Assembly (NCBI RefSeq): GCF_001028135.1
Contig: NZ_LDNM01000005.1
Coordinates: forward strand, 45,521 to 109,520
Direction of reading: 5' to 3'
Length of the DNA stretch: 64,000 bases
DNA from: Xenorhabdus griffiniae
GTDB taxonomy: Bacteria; Pseudomonadota; Gammaproteobacteria; Enterobacterales; Enterobacteriaceae
Shown here: in pieces, positions 26,811 through 35,585 of the stretch
Layout of the letters: each line of letters begins with the position of its first letter
Position numbering within the stretch: position 1 is the stretch's first letter
Notes under the pieces: model-generated
Told to the model about the DNA's origin: nothing
The model's input: only the letters and a program-made list of their open reading frames with translations
Database searches by the model: none
Position numbers and translations under genes: made by a program

Positions 26811-27448
26811 TTGCTGGACAATGCCACCACTTCTGATCGAAGAACACGAAAAAATCTGGTTTGGCCTGATAACTTAGATGATCCAGAGCAGGCGTATGTG
26901 CACTTAAATGATATCATTGATGATATTGGTGATGCACACACTGTTATCTTGGAAGACAGTAATGGTATGGTTCGGCTTTACCTGCGCCACGTCCGATCAG
27001 ATCAGGTTTCTGCAAATATTTTGCTTGAGTTTAAGCTCACCGCTCCTGAAGGTTTCCCTGAGCGTATTCCGCAGGTCTCATCTTCTATGTTGGTAGAGAC
27101 TATCGCGGTGTAAAACTCGCCCAGCAAATCTATCGTTGCGTCATAGATCATTACGGAGTGGTTGTCAGCGATACCCACCAAACAGCCGCGGGTATGTTTA
27201 TATGGTTACTCATAGCTGAAGATGACTCTGTGCAGCTCAATATCATGCAGGTTAGCGGAAAGCATCTAGATTATCGTTTGTCTAATGGCAAACCGGAAGT
27301 TTACAAAGGTAAAATTGATGCACTGGAACAAGCTGGCGCGACCATTTGGGGTGGGCCAGATGCAGTGGTTTCCGACATTGACCTTAAGCGACTAGGCTTC
27401 AAACCTACCCATCAAAATATGGAACACATCATGCTAGCTGCTCGTTAG
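26811..27448 (+). pseudogene. Hypothetical protein gene split by a frameshift
   Basis: The first frame (26811-27113) has only a TTG start and ends after I-P-Q-V-S-S-S-M. A second frame, open from 27062, continues F-Y-V-G-R-D-Y-R-G-V-K-L-A-Q-Q-I-Y-R-C and runs through V-S-D-T-H-Q-T-A-A-G and L-N-I-M-Q-V-S-G to the TAG at 27446-27448. Reading across a -1 shift near 27085 gives one coherent protein of about 210 residues. It is either a disrupted gene or a programmed frameshift. The C-terminal part, with V-V-S-D-T-H-Q-T and A-T-I-W-G-G-P-D, looks like a conserved phage/plasmid family that I cannot name. Confidence 0.55.
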
Positions 27449-27557
27449 CAGATAAGCCTTATTTTAAGAGCAAAGTTCGCTCAAAAAACAGTATGATATT
27501 CTCCCATCTCAAAACTGTTCCCTGATTTTATACGATTTCTGATAGAAGAGGTTGTTT

Positions 27558-27585
27558 AAAATCGCAGCTACTCAGTCATTAACCC
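27558..27585 (+). repeat. REP/MITE-like repeat, copy B
   Basis: ATCGCAGCTACTCAGTCATT matches the TATCGCAGCTACCCAGTC core of the other copies. It stands in the 27449-27679 gap, which has no other clear feature; a 37-codon frame at 27604 is not supported. Confidence 0.6.
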
Positions 27586-27679
27586 TACAAAAAGACCGAC
27601 ACTATGGAATTGATTTCCTATCTTGGCACTGATATAAAAAGTATTCTTTCACTTACTTATAAAAAGGTTTATTGTATTC

Positions 27680-28408
27680 ATGTGCCTAACAATGGGTTTT
27701 TTCTTAGCAGAAGGTGATCCACAGGAGTTTATGCTCTCATGGACGGCACAAGATAAAGACCAATGGGTTGTGGAAAATGTCGGTCTATCTCGTACCCAAG
27801 GTGAGCTGGAGTTGTATCAATCCAAATGGTTTGATTATCGGCATTTGCATCCGATGGATGCCACGATGTTATTCACTAAATCCTATAAGCGTGAATACTC
27901 TCGGGTCATGAGCACCCACGGTCGTGAGGATTATCGAAAAGCACTTTTCCGTACCGGACTTAAACGTGTTCCGTTTATCAACTTATCAAAAGCAAACATA
28001 ACGTCTCTTTGGAAAGCCAGACAAAAAGCCGATGAACTTGGTGTTGAATACAGCTTTTTCATCATGAGCATGTTGTCTATAGCGGCAAAACGGGAATGGG
28101 GGGAGTTACCGCGTCCACAGCATTTGTGGCAGGACGATTTGCTGGAAATATTTATCGATAGGAATGAAAAACGCAAGGGAACGCGATTGAATGGTTCTGA
28201 GTTGGATTATTTTAAAAAAAATAACTATGTGGGTGATGAAGTTCAAGATGCTCATAGAGCATATGTCATGGCGCAAATTTCTAATGCACGACCGGATAAA
28301 CGTCATTTGTTGATTTTCTCTGCGGTGTATTCACTTGGTTATCTCGAACAACAAACATTCTTGAACCAGTTTCCCGATGATTTAAGAAAAGCCTCTAAGT
28401 TTTTATAG
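27680..28408 (+). CDS. Hypothetical protein, 242 aa
   Basis: Predicted mostly helical and basic in the middle. Residues 50-95 contain F-D-Y-R-H-L-H-P-M-D-A-T-M-L-F-T-K-S-Y-K-R-E-Y and a later part R-P-Q-H-L-W-Q-D-D-L-L-E-I-F-I-D-R-N-E-K-R suggests a DNA- or protein-binding helical domain. No family recognised. It precedes the Sm-like small protein and helicase genes, so it may take part in phage replication. Confidence 0.6.
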   Translation: MCLTMGFFLAEGDPQEFMLSWTAQDKDQWVVENVGLSRTQGELELYQSKWFDYRHLHPMDATMLFTKSYKREYSRVMSTHGREDYRKALFRTGLKRVPFINLSKANITSLWKARQKADELGVEYSFFIMSMLSIAAKREWGELPRPQHLWQDDLLEIFIDRNEKRKGTRLNGSELDYFKKNNYVGDEVQDAHRAYVMAQISNARPDKRHLLIFSAVYSLGYLEQQTFLNQFPDDLRKASKFL

Positions 28409-28467
28409 AACCCCTATACGGAAATGAAAATATCCAATAATGGATTGATGTTAAAGGAAAATGATAA

Positions 28468-28701
28468 ATGATTGACGATTATGAAATTATCAAATCTCGT
28501 CTGTCTTGGTTAAAATATAACGGCGTAAAGCTGGAAATCACAACAAATACTGGCAACGTAATTTCGGGATTTGTGCGTAAGTTTGATAATCAATCGGCTC
28601 TGATTGACACCATCGGCAAGAATGACAGAAACGATTTTAAGACAGTGAACTACTCAGCAATTGAGAGTTTTCATAATGTTGCTGTAGTGCAGGTGGTTTA
28701 A
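28468..28701 (+). CDS. Small Sm/SH3-fold-like protein
   Basis: 77 residues. After an N-terminal helix (I-D-D-Y-E-I-I-K-S-R-L-S-W-L-K) the strands V-K-L-E-I-T-T-N-T-G-N-V-I-S-G-F-V-R-K-F-D and S-A-L-I-D-T-I look like an Sm- or SH3-type barrel. AAAGG precedes the ATG. It ends immediately before the helicase start, so the two are coupled. Function unknown; a helicase-loading or nucleic-acid binding role would be a guess. Confidence 0.6.
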   Translation: MIDDYEIIKSRLSWLKYNGVKLEITTNTGNVISGFVRKFDNQSALIDTIGKNDRNDFKTVNYSAIESFHNVAVVQVV

Positions 28702-30054
28702 ATGTCAGCATCAAAACTTGAATTGGAACATACAAGCGTTTCATTATCCGAACGGTTTGATGATGCTTTTCAGGTAGTACTGGCTGCTTATTACTGCCGT
28801 GATTACCGTTTTGTTACTCAGGCTCACGACTTAGTTGAACCAAAGCAATTTAACAATATGGCTTTAGGTTTTTTGGTCGCTGCAGCCGGTCGTTTTTACA
28901 AGTTATATAAACAGCCACCGTCAATGACTACGTTGGTATCGCTTATTACCAGTGACGTGAAAGACAAGGTTATTCGCAAAGAATACGTGTCGGAGGTCAC
29001 TGCTGCTATAAAAAAAATCAACGAGATAACATTAACTGATTCTCAATATATGGTTGATCAGGTGACATTGTTTGCTCGTTCGATCGCGTTTGATAACGCC
29101 ATGATAAAAGCGGCTGAACTCAAAGATAAAGGTGACTTTGATAAGGCTATGCAAATTATGGAGAAAGTCAAACATCTTGGTGGTCAGGGAAGTAGCGAGG
29201 TATACGATTACTTTAGTGAATCAGCGACACGTTTTGAAGCACGTGAGAAAAAGGCGATTGGTGAAGCGCCACCACAAGGGATCACAACAGGATATCGAGC
29301 ATTGGATGCTTTGTTGTATCACAGTGGATGGGGTCGCAAGGAAATGACCCTGTTTATGGGTTTTGCTAAATCAGGTAAATCGACCGGTATGGGAGAATTT
29401 TCAGTTAACGCAGCACTAGCGGGATTTAACGTTCTTTATATCTCTTTAGAAGTACACAAGGAGATTATTGCAGATCGTTTCGATGCCCGGCTTTCTGAAA
29501 CGGATATGGACGAGCTGGTTGATGGTCGTGATAGGGTATCGAAAAAACTAAAAGAGATTGGAGCTACAGGTAAAGTAGGCAAAATGTTCGTTGTCCAACG
29601 TCCATCAGGCTCTGTTTCACCAAATGATGTTGTCCGTATTGTTGAAGGGATTATCTCTACAGGTGTTACGTTGGATATGCTGGTTGTGGACTATGCCGAC
29701 TTGATGAAATCAAACTATCGTAGCGGTGACGTTAGAGAAGACGTGAAAAGTATCTATACCGACCTTCGAGCTGTTTTTGATACTTACAACGTAGCTGGCA
29801 TTACTGCATCACAGACAAACCGTGAAGGTGGATCGTCAGAAGTTGCGACTATGATGCACGCCGCAGATAACGTTGAAAAAGTCCGTATTGCCGACTTGGT
29901 TATCACTATCAACAAAACAGAAGAAGAAAAAGCCAAAGGCGAAGCTAGATTATTTATTGCAGGTTCTCGTAATCAGAAGGGAGATGTCAGTATTCGTATT
30001 GAACAGAACCTCGATCAGATGCGCTTTATTAAACGAATAATAGATATAATCTAA
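28702..30054 (+). CDS. DnaB-type replicative helicase (phage gp41-like)
   Basis: 450 residues. The N-terminal helical domain (1-180) is followed by a linker and a RecA-fold motor: Walker A G-F-A-K-S-G-K-S-T near 215-223, E-V-H-K-E after a strand, Walker B L-D-M-L-V-V-D-Y-A-D near 330, a T-A-S-Q-T-N-R-E-G motif and S-R-N-Q-K-G-D near the end as arginine-finger region. This is the hexameric 5'-3' DNA helicase of a phage replisome and pairs with the primase that follows. Confidence 0.9.
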   Translation: MSASKLELEHTSVSLSERFDDAFQVVLAAYYCRDYRFVTQAHDLVEPKQFNNMALGFLVAAAGRFYKLYKQPPSMTTLVSLITSDVKDKVIRKEYVSEVTAAIKKINEITLTDSQYMVDQVTLFARSIAFDNAMIKAAELKDKGDFDKAMQIMEKVKHLGGQGSSEVYDYFSESATRFEAREKKAIGEAPPQGITTGYRALDALLYHSGWGRKEMTLFMGFAKSGKSTGMGEFSVNAALAGFNVLYISLEVHKEIIADRFDARLSETDMDELVDGRDRVSKKLKEIGATGKVGKMFVVQRPSGSVSPNDVVRIVEGIISTGVTLDMLVVDYADLMKSNYRSGDVREDVKSIYTDLRAVFDTYNVAGITASQTNREGGSSEVATMMHAADNVEKVRIADLVITINKTEEEKAKGEARLFIAGSRNQKGDVSIRIEQNLDQMRFIKRIIDII

Positions 30055-30182
30055 AAGATTGTGACTCCCGATCTAATGAAATTTATATAAAACCACACAG
30101 TTAATAACTTCAAGCAATGAGCCACAAATCGCCAAATAATACCTGTGACTCTTATTATAACTACCTAAAGAAATAGTAGATT

Positions 30183-31310
30183 ATGAGTGCAAACAGCAAT
30201 TTTAGGGAAAAGTTAAACGAATTCGATTTTGAACAGTTTCTTGATCTGGAAGGCATCTCCTATCGCAGAACAACAGGTAAGAATGGACTTGAGTTAAACA
30301 TCCGAGAATGCCCAACTTGTGGCAGTTATGATTGGAAGGTCTACTTCAATCCGAAAACGAAGGTAGGAGTATGTTTTGCCGGTAGCCATCCACAAGATGA
30401 GCAATTCAACCTATACCGGTTTTTACAGAAACATTCTGGTTTAGCTAGACGAGAACTTCATGCCTATATTGATACTCAATTACTTGAGCAAGGCTGGCGA
30501 CCAAAAGAAAAAGAAATTGCTTTAGAGAGTAAAGTCGAGCTGAAAGAAGAAGTACAGCTCCCGCCACATTACTTACTGCCTTTACCTGATGGTCGTATTC
30601 CCGATTATCTTGCTCAGAGAAACATATTTTCTGAACTTATCCGGTATTTTGACTTGCGATTTATTGTGAATGGCTCACACGTTTATCACGACTATAGCGG
30701 TCGTATCTCAATGCAAGATTTTTCAATGCGGATACTTATTCCAATCTACGATTTAACGGGGAAATTGAGTACCTTTCAGGGGCGCGATGTCACTAATACC
30801 TCAGATAAAAAGTACTTGTTCCCATCTACTCTACCGGCATCAGGACGTTTTTTATATAACGGGCACAACGCAATGGGAAAATCTACGGTCGTTATCTTAG
30901 AGGGCGTATTTGACGTATTTGCCGTCAAGCGCGCTTTATTCAGTGATGAATCATTACGCGACTACGTTGAGCCAATAGGCACTTTTGGTATGCACTTGTC
31001 AGGGGCTTTATCAGAAGAAGGGCAAGATCAATTAGGTAGCTTTTTAACACTGAAAGAGACTGGCCTTAAAAACGTCATTTTCCTATGGGACTCAGAGAAA
31101 CAAGCAGTTAAGAACACGATTAAGGCTGCTAAAAAGCTACAGTCTATAGGACTTAACGTGAAGATCGCTGCTTTTACTCGTGAGGGTCAAGATGCCGGTG
31201 AATCTGATGATGATGAAATACTACAAGCTTATTTCTGCTCTAAGTTTTTCAATCACCAATTAGCACTAGAAATGTCAATTAAAGGGCACAATGCGATTCG
31301 TTCTTATTAA
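30183..31310 (+). CDS. TOPRIM DNA primase
   Basis: 375 residues. An N-terminal zinc-binding domain carries C-P-T-C at 43-46 and C-F-A-G-S-H near 64-69. The TOPRIM domain has V-V-I-L-E-G-V-F-D-V-F near 240 and a V-I-F-L-W-D-S-E motif near 305, giving the expected Glu and Asp-x-Glu/Asp metal ligands. The central region has the R-N-I segment typical of DnaG-like cores. It should make RNA primers for phage replication with the upstream helicase. The 30055-30182 gap has no clear feature. Confidence 0.88.
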   Translation: MSANSNFREKLNEFDFEQFLDLEGISYRRTTGKNGLELNIRECPTCGSYDWKVYFNPKTKVGVCFAGSHPQDEQFNLYRFLQKHSGLARRELHAYIDTQLLEQGWRPKEKEIALESKVELKEEVQLPPHYLLPLPDGRIPDYLAQRNIFSELIRYFDLRFIVNGSHVYHDYSGRISMQDFSMRILIPIYDLTGKLSTFQGRDVTNTSDKKYLFPSTLPASGRFLYNGHNAMGKSTVVILEGVFDVFAVKRALFSDESLRDYVEPIGTFGMHLSGALSEEGQDQLGSFLTLKETGLKNVIFLWDSEKQAVKNTIKAAKKLQSIGLNVKIAAFTREGQDAGESDDDEILQAYFCSKFFNHQLALEMSIKGHNAIRSY

Positions 31311-31350
31311 TACCTACCAATATAAGAAATCAAATAGAGGTGAATGCAAA

Positions 31351-32133
31351 ATGAATAAGTCAGTTTATCTTGAAAAAATTGAGTCTTTAGAGGGATTCAG
31401 CACCATTAAAAATGATGAAAGACAGAGTGTCATTGATGCCGGTATGGATGCAATGGAACATGAATTTAATCGACTCACAGCTGAGAAATTCCCTTATTCC
31501 CCAAACGCCCCATGCCTAGAGATACATCATATTCACACTAGCGATGATGGTGTCAGCTATGACCTTGTATATATGAAGGATATGGCTCGTATTAAAACCG
31601 ATAAACCTGTCACCTATATGATTGGTTTTAACGACCATGCGCTCGTAGCCACCGTATCTGATCTCGAACAGAAAAAAGTATCGGAAATGTTCGATCTCTT
31701 TGTCAAAGCTTACCGACAGCAATCTGATGAAGAATTTATTGATTTACCGCTGTCAGTCTTTGCGAAAGCAGTACAACAAAGAGAGGCTTATAAATCAGAA
31801 AAACATGTCGTACTATACCGCAAAGCAATCGCTAATATGCCTGATTATAGCAATATTAAAGGCTCATCAAATGAAGCTCTCACTTTTATTAAAGATTATC
31901 AGGGTGCAGAGATACTACCGAATCTCAGTTCAGCTATAGAAATTGTACTCCATGCTAACGCCTTTGCAGACAATGTCATTAATCGTTCTGCGCGTCTTAC
32001 CTCTAATGCCATTGCAGAAGTTGGAATGATGAAAGAACAAGCTGTTGCATACGGGTTAAAAACAGCCTCATCAAAGATAGCTGAAATTCAACTGCGTGGT
32101 TCTAAATTGGCTGGTATGGCTGGAATGTTTTAA
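31351..32133 (+). CDS. Hypothetical replication-region protein, 260 aa
   Basis: AGAGG lies about 10 bases before the ATG at 31351; an upstream in-frame start overlaps the primase and is less likely. The first half has a Leu/His mixed alpha/beta part (L-E-I-H-H-I-H-T-S-D-D-G-V-S-Y-D-L-V-Y), the second half is helical and ends in an Ala/Gly/Met-rich tail (S-K-L-A-G-M-A-G-M-F). No family recognised. It follows the primase in the same unit and ends before a terminator, so a replication-linked role is plausible. Confidence 0.6.
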   Translation: MNKSVYLEKIESLEGFSTIKNDERQSVIDAGMDAMEHEFNRLTAEKFPYSPNAPCLEIHHIHTSDDGVSYDLVYMKDMARIKTDKPVTYMIGFNDHALVATVSDLEQKKVSEMFDLFVKAYRQQSDEEFIDLPLSVFAKAVQQREAYKSEKHVVLYRKAIANMPDYSNIKGSSNEALTFIKDYQGAEILPNLSSAIEIVLHANAFADNVINRSARLTSNAIAEVGMMKEQAVAYGLKTASSKIAEIQLRGSKLAGMAGMF

Positions 32134-32208
32134 ACCTGTGACTGGCATTGAGCAAGGATTTACATCGGATTGCTCTAATTAAAACCCCGCATCATATTTA
32201 CACAAACA

Positions 32209-32227
32209 CCCCTTATATGGGGTTTTT
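32209..32227 (+). terminator. Terminator after helicase-primase unit
   Basis: CCCC-TTATAT-GGGG followed by TTTTT; AAAACCCC at 32181-32188 could also pair with the same 3' arm GGGGTTTT (32219-32226). Confidence 0.6.
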
Positions 32228-32305
32228 ATGTATACAAGTAATTGTTATGATAATTATCTATACACATACTACCCTTTAAAGGGGTATTAAAGTGGAGATA
32301 ATGAA

Positions 32306-32783
32306 ATGGATAGGATCACAGCAATTAACAAATTAAATGAATTCAGCAAAATGGGAAGAGCCATAGTAGCGAACGGAATCGAAAGTCGCTATGAGAGCAG
32401 ATTTGGCATTTGCGCTCCCAACGATGTCAGAATACGACCCTGTAACAAAAAGCTTTCCAATAGATAACCTCGGCTGTAAAGGCAAACCGAGACGAATAAC
32501 CAATCCTCAACATGTTAGTATAAGTATCAAAAATGATATTTTCTGTAGCTTGCCTGTAACTGATAATATTCAGGTTCAAAAAATTGAGAACCTTAGAGCA
32601 CAGCGTGATTCAGATATATCATACAGCGGTAAGATGTACATGGATGTGTATTCAAATGGTTATCATTTATTTGGAAACATAATTGATGTTGAGCTTAAAA
32701 TATATGATATAAAATCAAGGAGCTATATCTATCAATACAACTATAACCCCGTAAACAATTCAGAGCCATCACCGAAGTCATAA
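32306..32783 (+). pseudogene. Possible frameshifted hypothetical gene
   Basis: A GGAG site at 32294-32297 serves an ATG at 32306 whose frame (M-D-R-I-T-A-I-N-K-L-N-E-F-S-K) stops at 32464-32466. A second frame begins with an ATG at 32391 without a ribosome site and runs to 32783; it encodes P-I-D-N-L-G-C-K-G-K-P-R-R and a beta-rich C-terminus. Joining them by a +1 shift near 32385 would give one protein of about 158 residues. It could also be two genes. No family recognised. Confidence 0.4.
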
Positions 32784-32890
32784 TGCCGCTCCCCTAGAAC
32801 AGTACAAATTAAAGTGGGCGACTGTCATATCAAGTCTGAACTACTACAGTTAAATCAAGGTCGGTTATCCTACCTTGATTTAACAACAAG

Positions 32891-33415
32891 TTATTTAATA
32901 CTTACCATGTAAGTTTGACCTGATTTCAGCTTTCCAATAAATGAATCGGATAACCTATAATTAACATTAGATGAGCGGTTCCGATATTCTTCCCATTTAA
33001 ATATTTCAGATATGCCATCTATTGTTACAGTCAAATCCCGTCTTATCGTATGGGGTTTAAAAATAAGCACCCCACACTCTGTCCAATCATCTCTATAAAG
33101 ACAGAGTTGGGTCAATTTCATTGATTCAAAGAATATGTTTCCTGATGGACTGCTTCCAAATCTCTCAAGAGCACCAAATCTCTCCCCACTAGTTTCTAAC
33201 GCCACCCCATGAGCAAAAACATCATACACATCGTAATTATATTCCTCTTCCCACTCAGCACTCCCAAATGTTAATTTGAATCCTTGTGATTTACCGATGA
33301 AATCAGACATTTTAAAGGTGGGTTTTAAACCTAATTTAGCTCCAGCTTCAAACATTGACCGAAGACCCGTTTCTTTAACGACCTCGCTGCCAACATTTCC
33401 TCCGTTTATAGCCAT
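32891..33415 (-). CDS. Hypothetical protein, 174 aa
   Basis: The gene reads away from the plus-strand region, with an AGGA-type site before ATG 33415. The sequence is mixed alpha/beta: a Gly-rich N-terminus, K-M-S-D-F-I-G-K-S-Q-G-F-K-L-T-F-G, an acidic Tyr-rich stretch (E-W-E-E-E-Y-N-Y-D-V-Y-D-V-F) and a beta C-terminus. No motif recognised. Its upstream region contains the second copy of the 23-bp repeat. The lack of relation to neighbours suggests an accessory or moron gene. Confidence 0.6.
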   Translation of the reverse strand: MAINGGNVGSEVVKETGLRSMFEAGAKLGLKPTFKMSDFIGKSQGFKLTFGSAEWEEEYNYDVYDVFAHGVALETSGERFGALERFGSSPSGNIFFESMKLTQLCLYRDDWTECGVLIFKPHTIRRDLTVTIDGISEIFKWEEYRNRSSNVNYRLSDSFIGKLKSGQTYMVSIK

Positions 33416-33489
33416 TTTATCCTCCGTGATAAAAACATATTAAAAACGCACTTATAATACTATGAAATAAAATAATTTTTAGTCAATGG

Positions 33490-33512
33490 CTAAAAAGTGA
33501 CATTACTATATT
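33490..33512. repeat. 23-bp direct repeat, copy 2
   Basis: Identical over 23 bases to 26209-26231 and sharing the TG two bases further left. It lies about 75 bases upstream of the minus-strand 174-residue gene. Confidence 0.75.
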
Positions 33513-33568
33513 GGTGCTCCTCCACCAGTTTTAGCAACGGACGGTATGTAAAATATTTTGTTTGAGTT

Positions 33569-33599
33569 TTAGTCAAAAACAGACTAATATGTATATACA
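33569..33599 (+). promoter_or_regulatory. Operator region of brnTA
   Basis: TTAGTC/GACTAA inverted repeat (33569-33574 and 33582-33587) and a perfect palindrome TGTATATACA (33590-33599) lie 24-54 bases before brnT. Autoregulation by the BrnA ribbon-helix-helix antitoxin is expected. Confidence 0.5.
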
Positions 33600-33622
33600 A
33601 AAATGTATTTTATGGTGTGAAG

Positions 33623-33910
33623 ATGGAGCTTGAATTTGAATGGGATCTCGCAAAAGCGGAAACTAATTTCTGTAAGCACGGGATTCGTTTTGAAGAAGCT
33701 GCTCGTGTTTTTGATGATCCTTTTCACTTGTCAGTACAAGATCGCTTCGAAAACGGCGAATACCGCTGGCAGACAATTGGAGCAGTAAAAGGATATCTGA
33801 TTGTGCTGGTTGCCCACACAATACTATTTGAAGATGGGACTGAAATTATTCGTATCATCAGTGCACGTAAAGCAGAGCGGAACGAGAGAAAACGTTATGA
33901 GCATAGTTAG
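33623..33910 (+). CDS. brnT: BrnT ribonuclease toxin
   Basis: 95 residues from ATG 33623. The sequence follows the BrnT pattern: F-E-W-D-x-A-K-A-x-x-N-x-x-K-H-G-I-R-F-E-E-A-A-R-V-F-D-D-P, then the R-W-Q-T-I-G strand and a C-terminal I-I-R-I-I-S-A-R-K-A-E-R-N-E-R-K-R-Y-E motif. BrnT is a RelE-fold ribonuclease that blocks growth. The antitoxin gene overlaps its end by 14 bases. Confidence 0.93.
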   Translation: MELEFEWDLAKAETNFCKHGIRFEEAARVFDDPFHLSVQDRFENGEYRWQTIGAVKGYLIVLVAHTILFEDGTEIIRIISARKAERNERKRYEHS

Positions 33911-34190
33911 ATATAAACGAAGTGAATTGCCATCTCTGACTGAAAATCGGAAATCGGAGCTTAAGGCATTGTCTGATAGTGATATTGATTACAGTGATAT
34001 TGCTCCGCTGGAGGATGATTTCTGGAAAAAAGCCGAACGAGGACACTTTTATCGTCCAGTAAAAACTCAGGCTTCGGTCAGGATTGATGCAGATGTTTTG
34101 GCTTGGCTTAAGCAACCGGGAAAAGGTTACCAGACAAGACTTAACGCTATCTTACGTGAAGCCATGATGCGTGATTTACATCAAAAGTAA
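33897..34190 (+). CDS. brnA: BrnA antitoxin
   Basis: 97 residues. The N-terminus is acidic and Asp/Ser-rich (toxin-binding), and the C-terminal half is a ribbon-helix-helix DNA-binding domain (Q-A-S-V-R-I-D-A-D-V-L-A-W-L-K, G-Y-Q-T-R-L-N-A-I-L-R-E-A-M). The ATG at 33897 lies inside brnT in another frame. It neutralises BrnT and represses the operon. Confidence 0.92.
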   Translation: MSIVRYKRSELPSLTENRKSELKALSDSDIDYSDIAPLEDDFWKKAERGHFYRPVKTQASVRIDADVLAWLKQPGKGYQTRLNAILREAMMRDLHQK

Positions 34191-34216
34191 TGCCCGCGAT
34201 GGCAAACTACAAAAGA

Positions 34217-34248
34217 CACTTACCTGCCTTGAAAAAAGCAGGTAAGTG
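34217..34248. terminator. Hairpin between brnA and the Rpn gene
   Basis: Perfect 11-bp stem CACTTACCTGC/GCAGGTAAGTG with a 10-base loop. On the minus strand it is followed by TCTTTT, so it may end transcription of the converging Rpn-type gene and perhaps brnTA. Confidence 0.65.
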
Positions 34249-34273
34249 GGTAAAAAAAGTAGAAAGAAAAGAG

Positions 34274-35215
34274 TTATTGCAGTGGGATAAGTTCTTCGCG
34301 GCTCAGGCCGGTAATTTCCATAACCAGTTCAATACTGTCACCACGTTTTAAGAGGGCACGGGCAATATTTATGGATGCCTCTTTTTGACCTTCCAACTTA
34401 CCTTCTAATTTACCTTCTAATTTACCTTCTAATCTTCCTTCTTCCCGGCCTTTGTCCTGTAATCGTTGTGCAATATTCACAATCACCTCCTGATGGCTAT
34501 CTACCTGTTCAATCAGTTGCTGGATCACTTGTTCAAAATGCGGCGAGTCCATTGTAACAAATAGGTAGTTCATAATAGTCACAACATCGTTGTCACTATT
34601 ATAGTTATGTTTGAGGGCGTGGGCTAATAGCGTGGTAACTGCTTTAAATCCCTCACGCAAATTCTTATGTTTCATCGCCAATTCCATTACGGCGATTTTG
34701 CGATGATTGACCAATTCGTTATCATCAATAACTGTCACATCAACCAGCGGAAACGGATTAAAATACATCTCCTCCGCCAGTTTTGGCAATGAAAAGCATT
34801 GTGTCCAAGCTTGCTGGAAAGGATAAGGACTGGTATCACCATGATAAAACAAAACAGGCACAACTAGCGGCAATTCCTTATTCCCCTGTTGCAAATGCTG
34901 ATTCATCGCCATAAAAGCGTAGTGCATCATTCGCCACGCCATCATTTTATCTGGAGTAGACTGGTGTTCAACAAGCACATAAATATAACCATCACCTTGT
35001 TGAGTTTTCACCGAATAGAGGACATCGGACATTCTTGAACGTAACTGATGATCAATAAAAGAAGAGTTAGTCAATCTTAACGTATCAAAATCACACAGTT
35101 TCTTGATTTTTTCCGATAGATGAATATCAAAAAAATCACGAGCATTCTCAATTCGAGCCATAAATCCTTTGAACGCTGCATCATGAGGTGTGGGGATAGC
35201 CTTTTTATTCTTCAT
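34274..35215 (-). CDS. Rpn/YhgA-family recombination-promoting nuclease
   Basis: 313 residues. The N-terminal PD-(D/E)XK-type domain has the family start (P-T-P-H-D-A-A-F-K-G-F), D-V-L-Y-S-V-K near 65 and Y-I-Y-V-L-V-E-H-Q-S near 80, which holds the catalytic E-x-Q. The C-terminal part contains four short E-G-K-L repeats encoded by a 12-bp tandem repeat around 34390-34430, which can expand or contract. RpnA-like proteins are Mg-dependent DNases that promote RecA-independent recombination. The gene is probably mobile and is abundant in Photorhabdus and Xenorhabdus (general knowledge). Confidence 0.9.
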   Translation of the reverse strand: MKNKKAIPTPHDAAFKGFMARIENARDFFDIHLSEKIKKLCDFDTLRLTNSSFIDHQLRSRMSDVLYSVKTQQGDGYIYVLVEHQSTPDKMMAWRMMHYAFMAMNQHLQQGNKELPLVVPVLFYHGDTSPYPFQQAWTQCFSLPKLAEEMYFNPFPLVDVTVIDDNELVNHRKIAVMELAMKHKNLREGFKAVTTLLAHALKHNYNSDNDVVTIMNYLFVTMDSPHFEQVIQQLIEQVDSHQEVIVNIAQRLQDKGREEGRLEGKLEGKLEGKLEGQKEASINIARALLKRGDSIELVMEITGLSREELIPLQ

Positions 35216-35365
35216 GTTTTCTTATCAAAAAATGATTCCCGCATCCAGTCTACAGTAGAAGAAAGGCGAGTATCAAGTGCAATGGCATAAGACTCTTAAC
35301 CGGCTTACATACAAAAAGATAAGAATTATACCGATTCGCTTATTGATCCAAATAAACCAATCGGT

Positions 35366-35553
35366 TAAAGTGCTTCCGCCATCGGCAAAATCCGGTGGTC
35401 AAGGCGTCGCGGCCTTGTTACGAACCATCCACTGGTAGGAAGTTTCTGCCAGTGTGCTTGCTATCGCCCTTTCAATGGCGGTTCAGGTAGGGAAGGCTAA
35501 TGCCTTGCCGGAAGATGGTTCCCGGTCCGCGAACCCTGCCTTGAATCGCCACC
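35366..35553 (+). ncRNA. Structured RNA-like region, possibly C4-like phage regulatory RNA
   Basis: The segment has several stacked inverted repeats: AAGGC/GCCTT around 35400, CACTGG/CCAGTG around 35431-35455, CGCC/GGCG around 35466-35482, AAGGC/GCCTT around 35500 and GGTTC/GAACC around 35519-35538. It is GC-rich against the AT-rich surroundings. The wording of the sequence recalls phage C4-type antisense RNAs that lie before antirepressor-like genes. No protein frame is open across it. The downstream gene is a Ner-like regulator. Confidence 0.5.
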
Positions 35554-35585
35554 ATCAATATTAATTAATGGAAGGGGTAGCAGGA

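Noticed and set aside
27604..27717. 37-codon frame before the 27680 gene
   Set aside because: No ribosome site, overlaps the start of the better gene in another frame and has no recognisable composition.
34217..34248. ACTTACCT-containing hairpin as a member of the dispersed dyad set
   Set aside because: Its arms pair as a perfect 11-bp terminator-like stem and do not match the AGTA-N6-TACCT spacing.
34390..34440. Short tandem repeat that could look like a CRISPR or satellite
   Set aside because: The 12-bp repeats are inside the Rpn-type coding frame and encode E-G-K-L repeats; there are no spacers.
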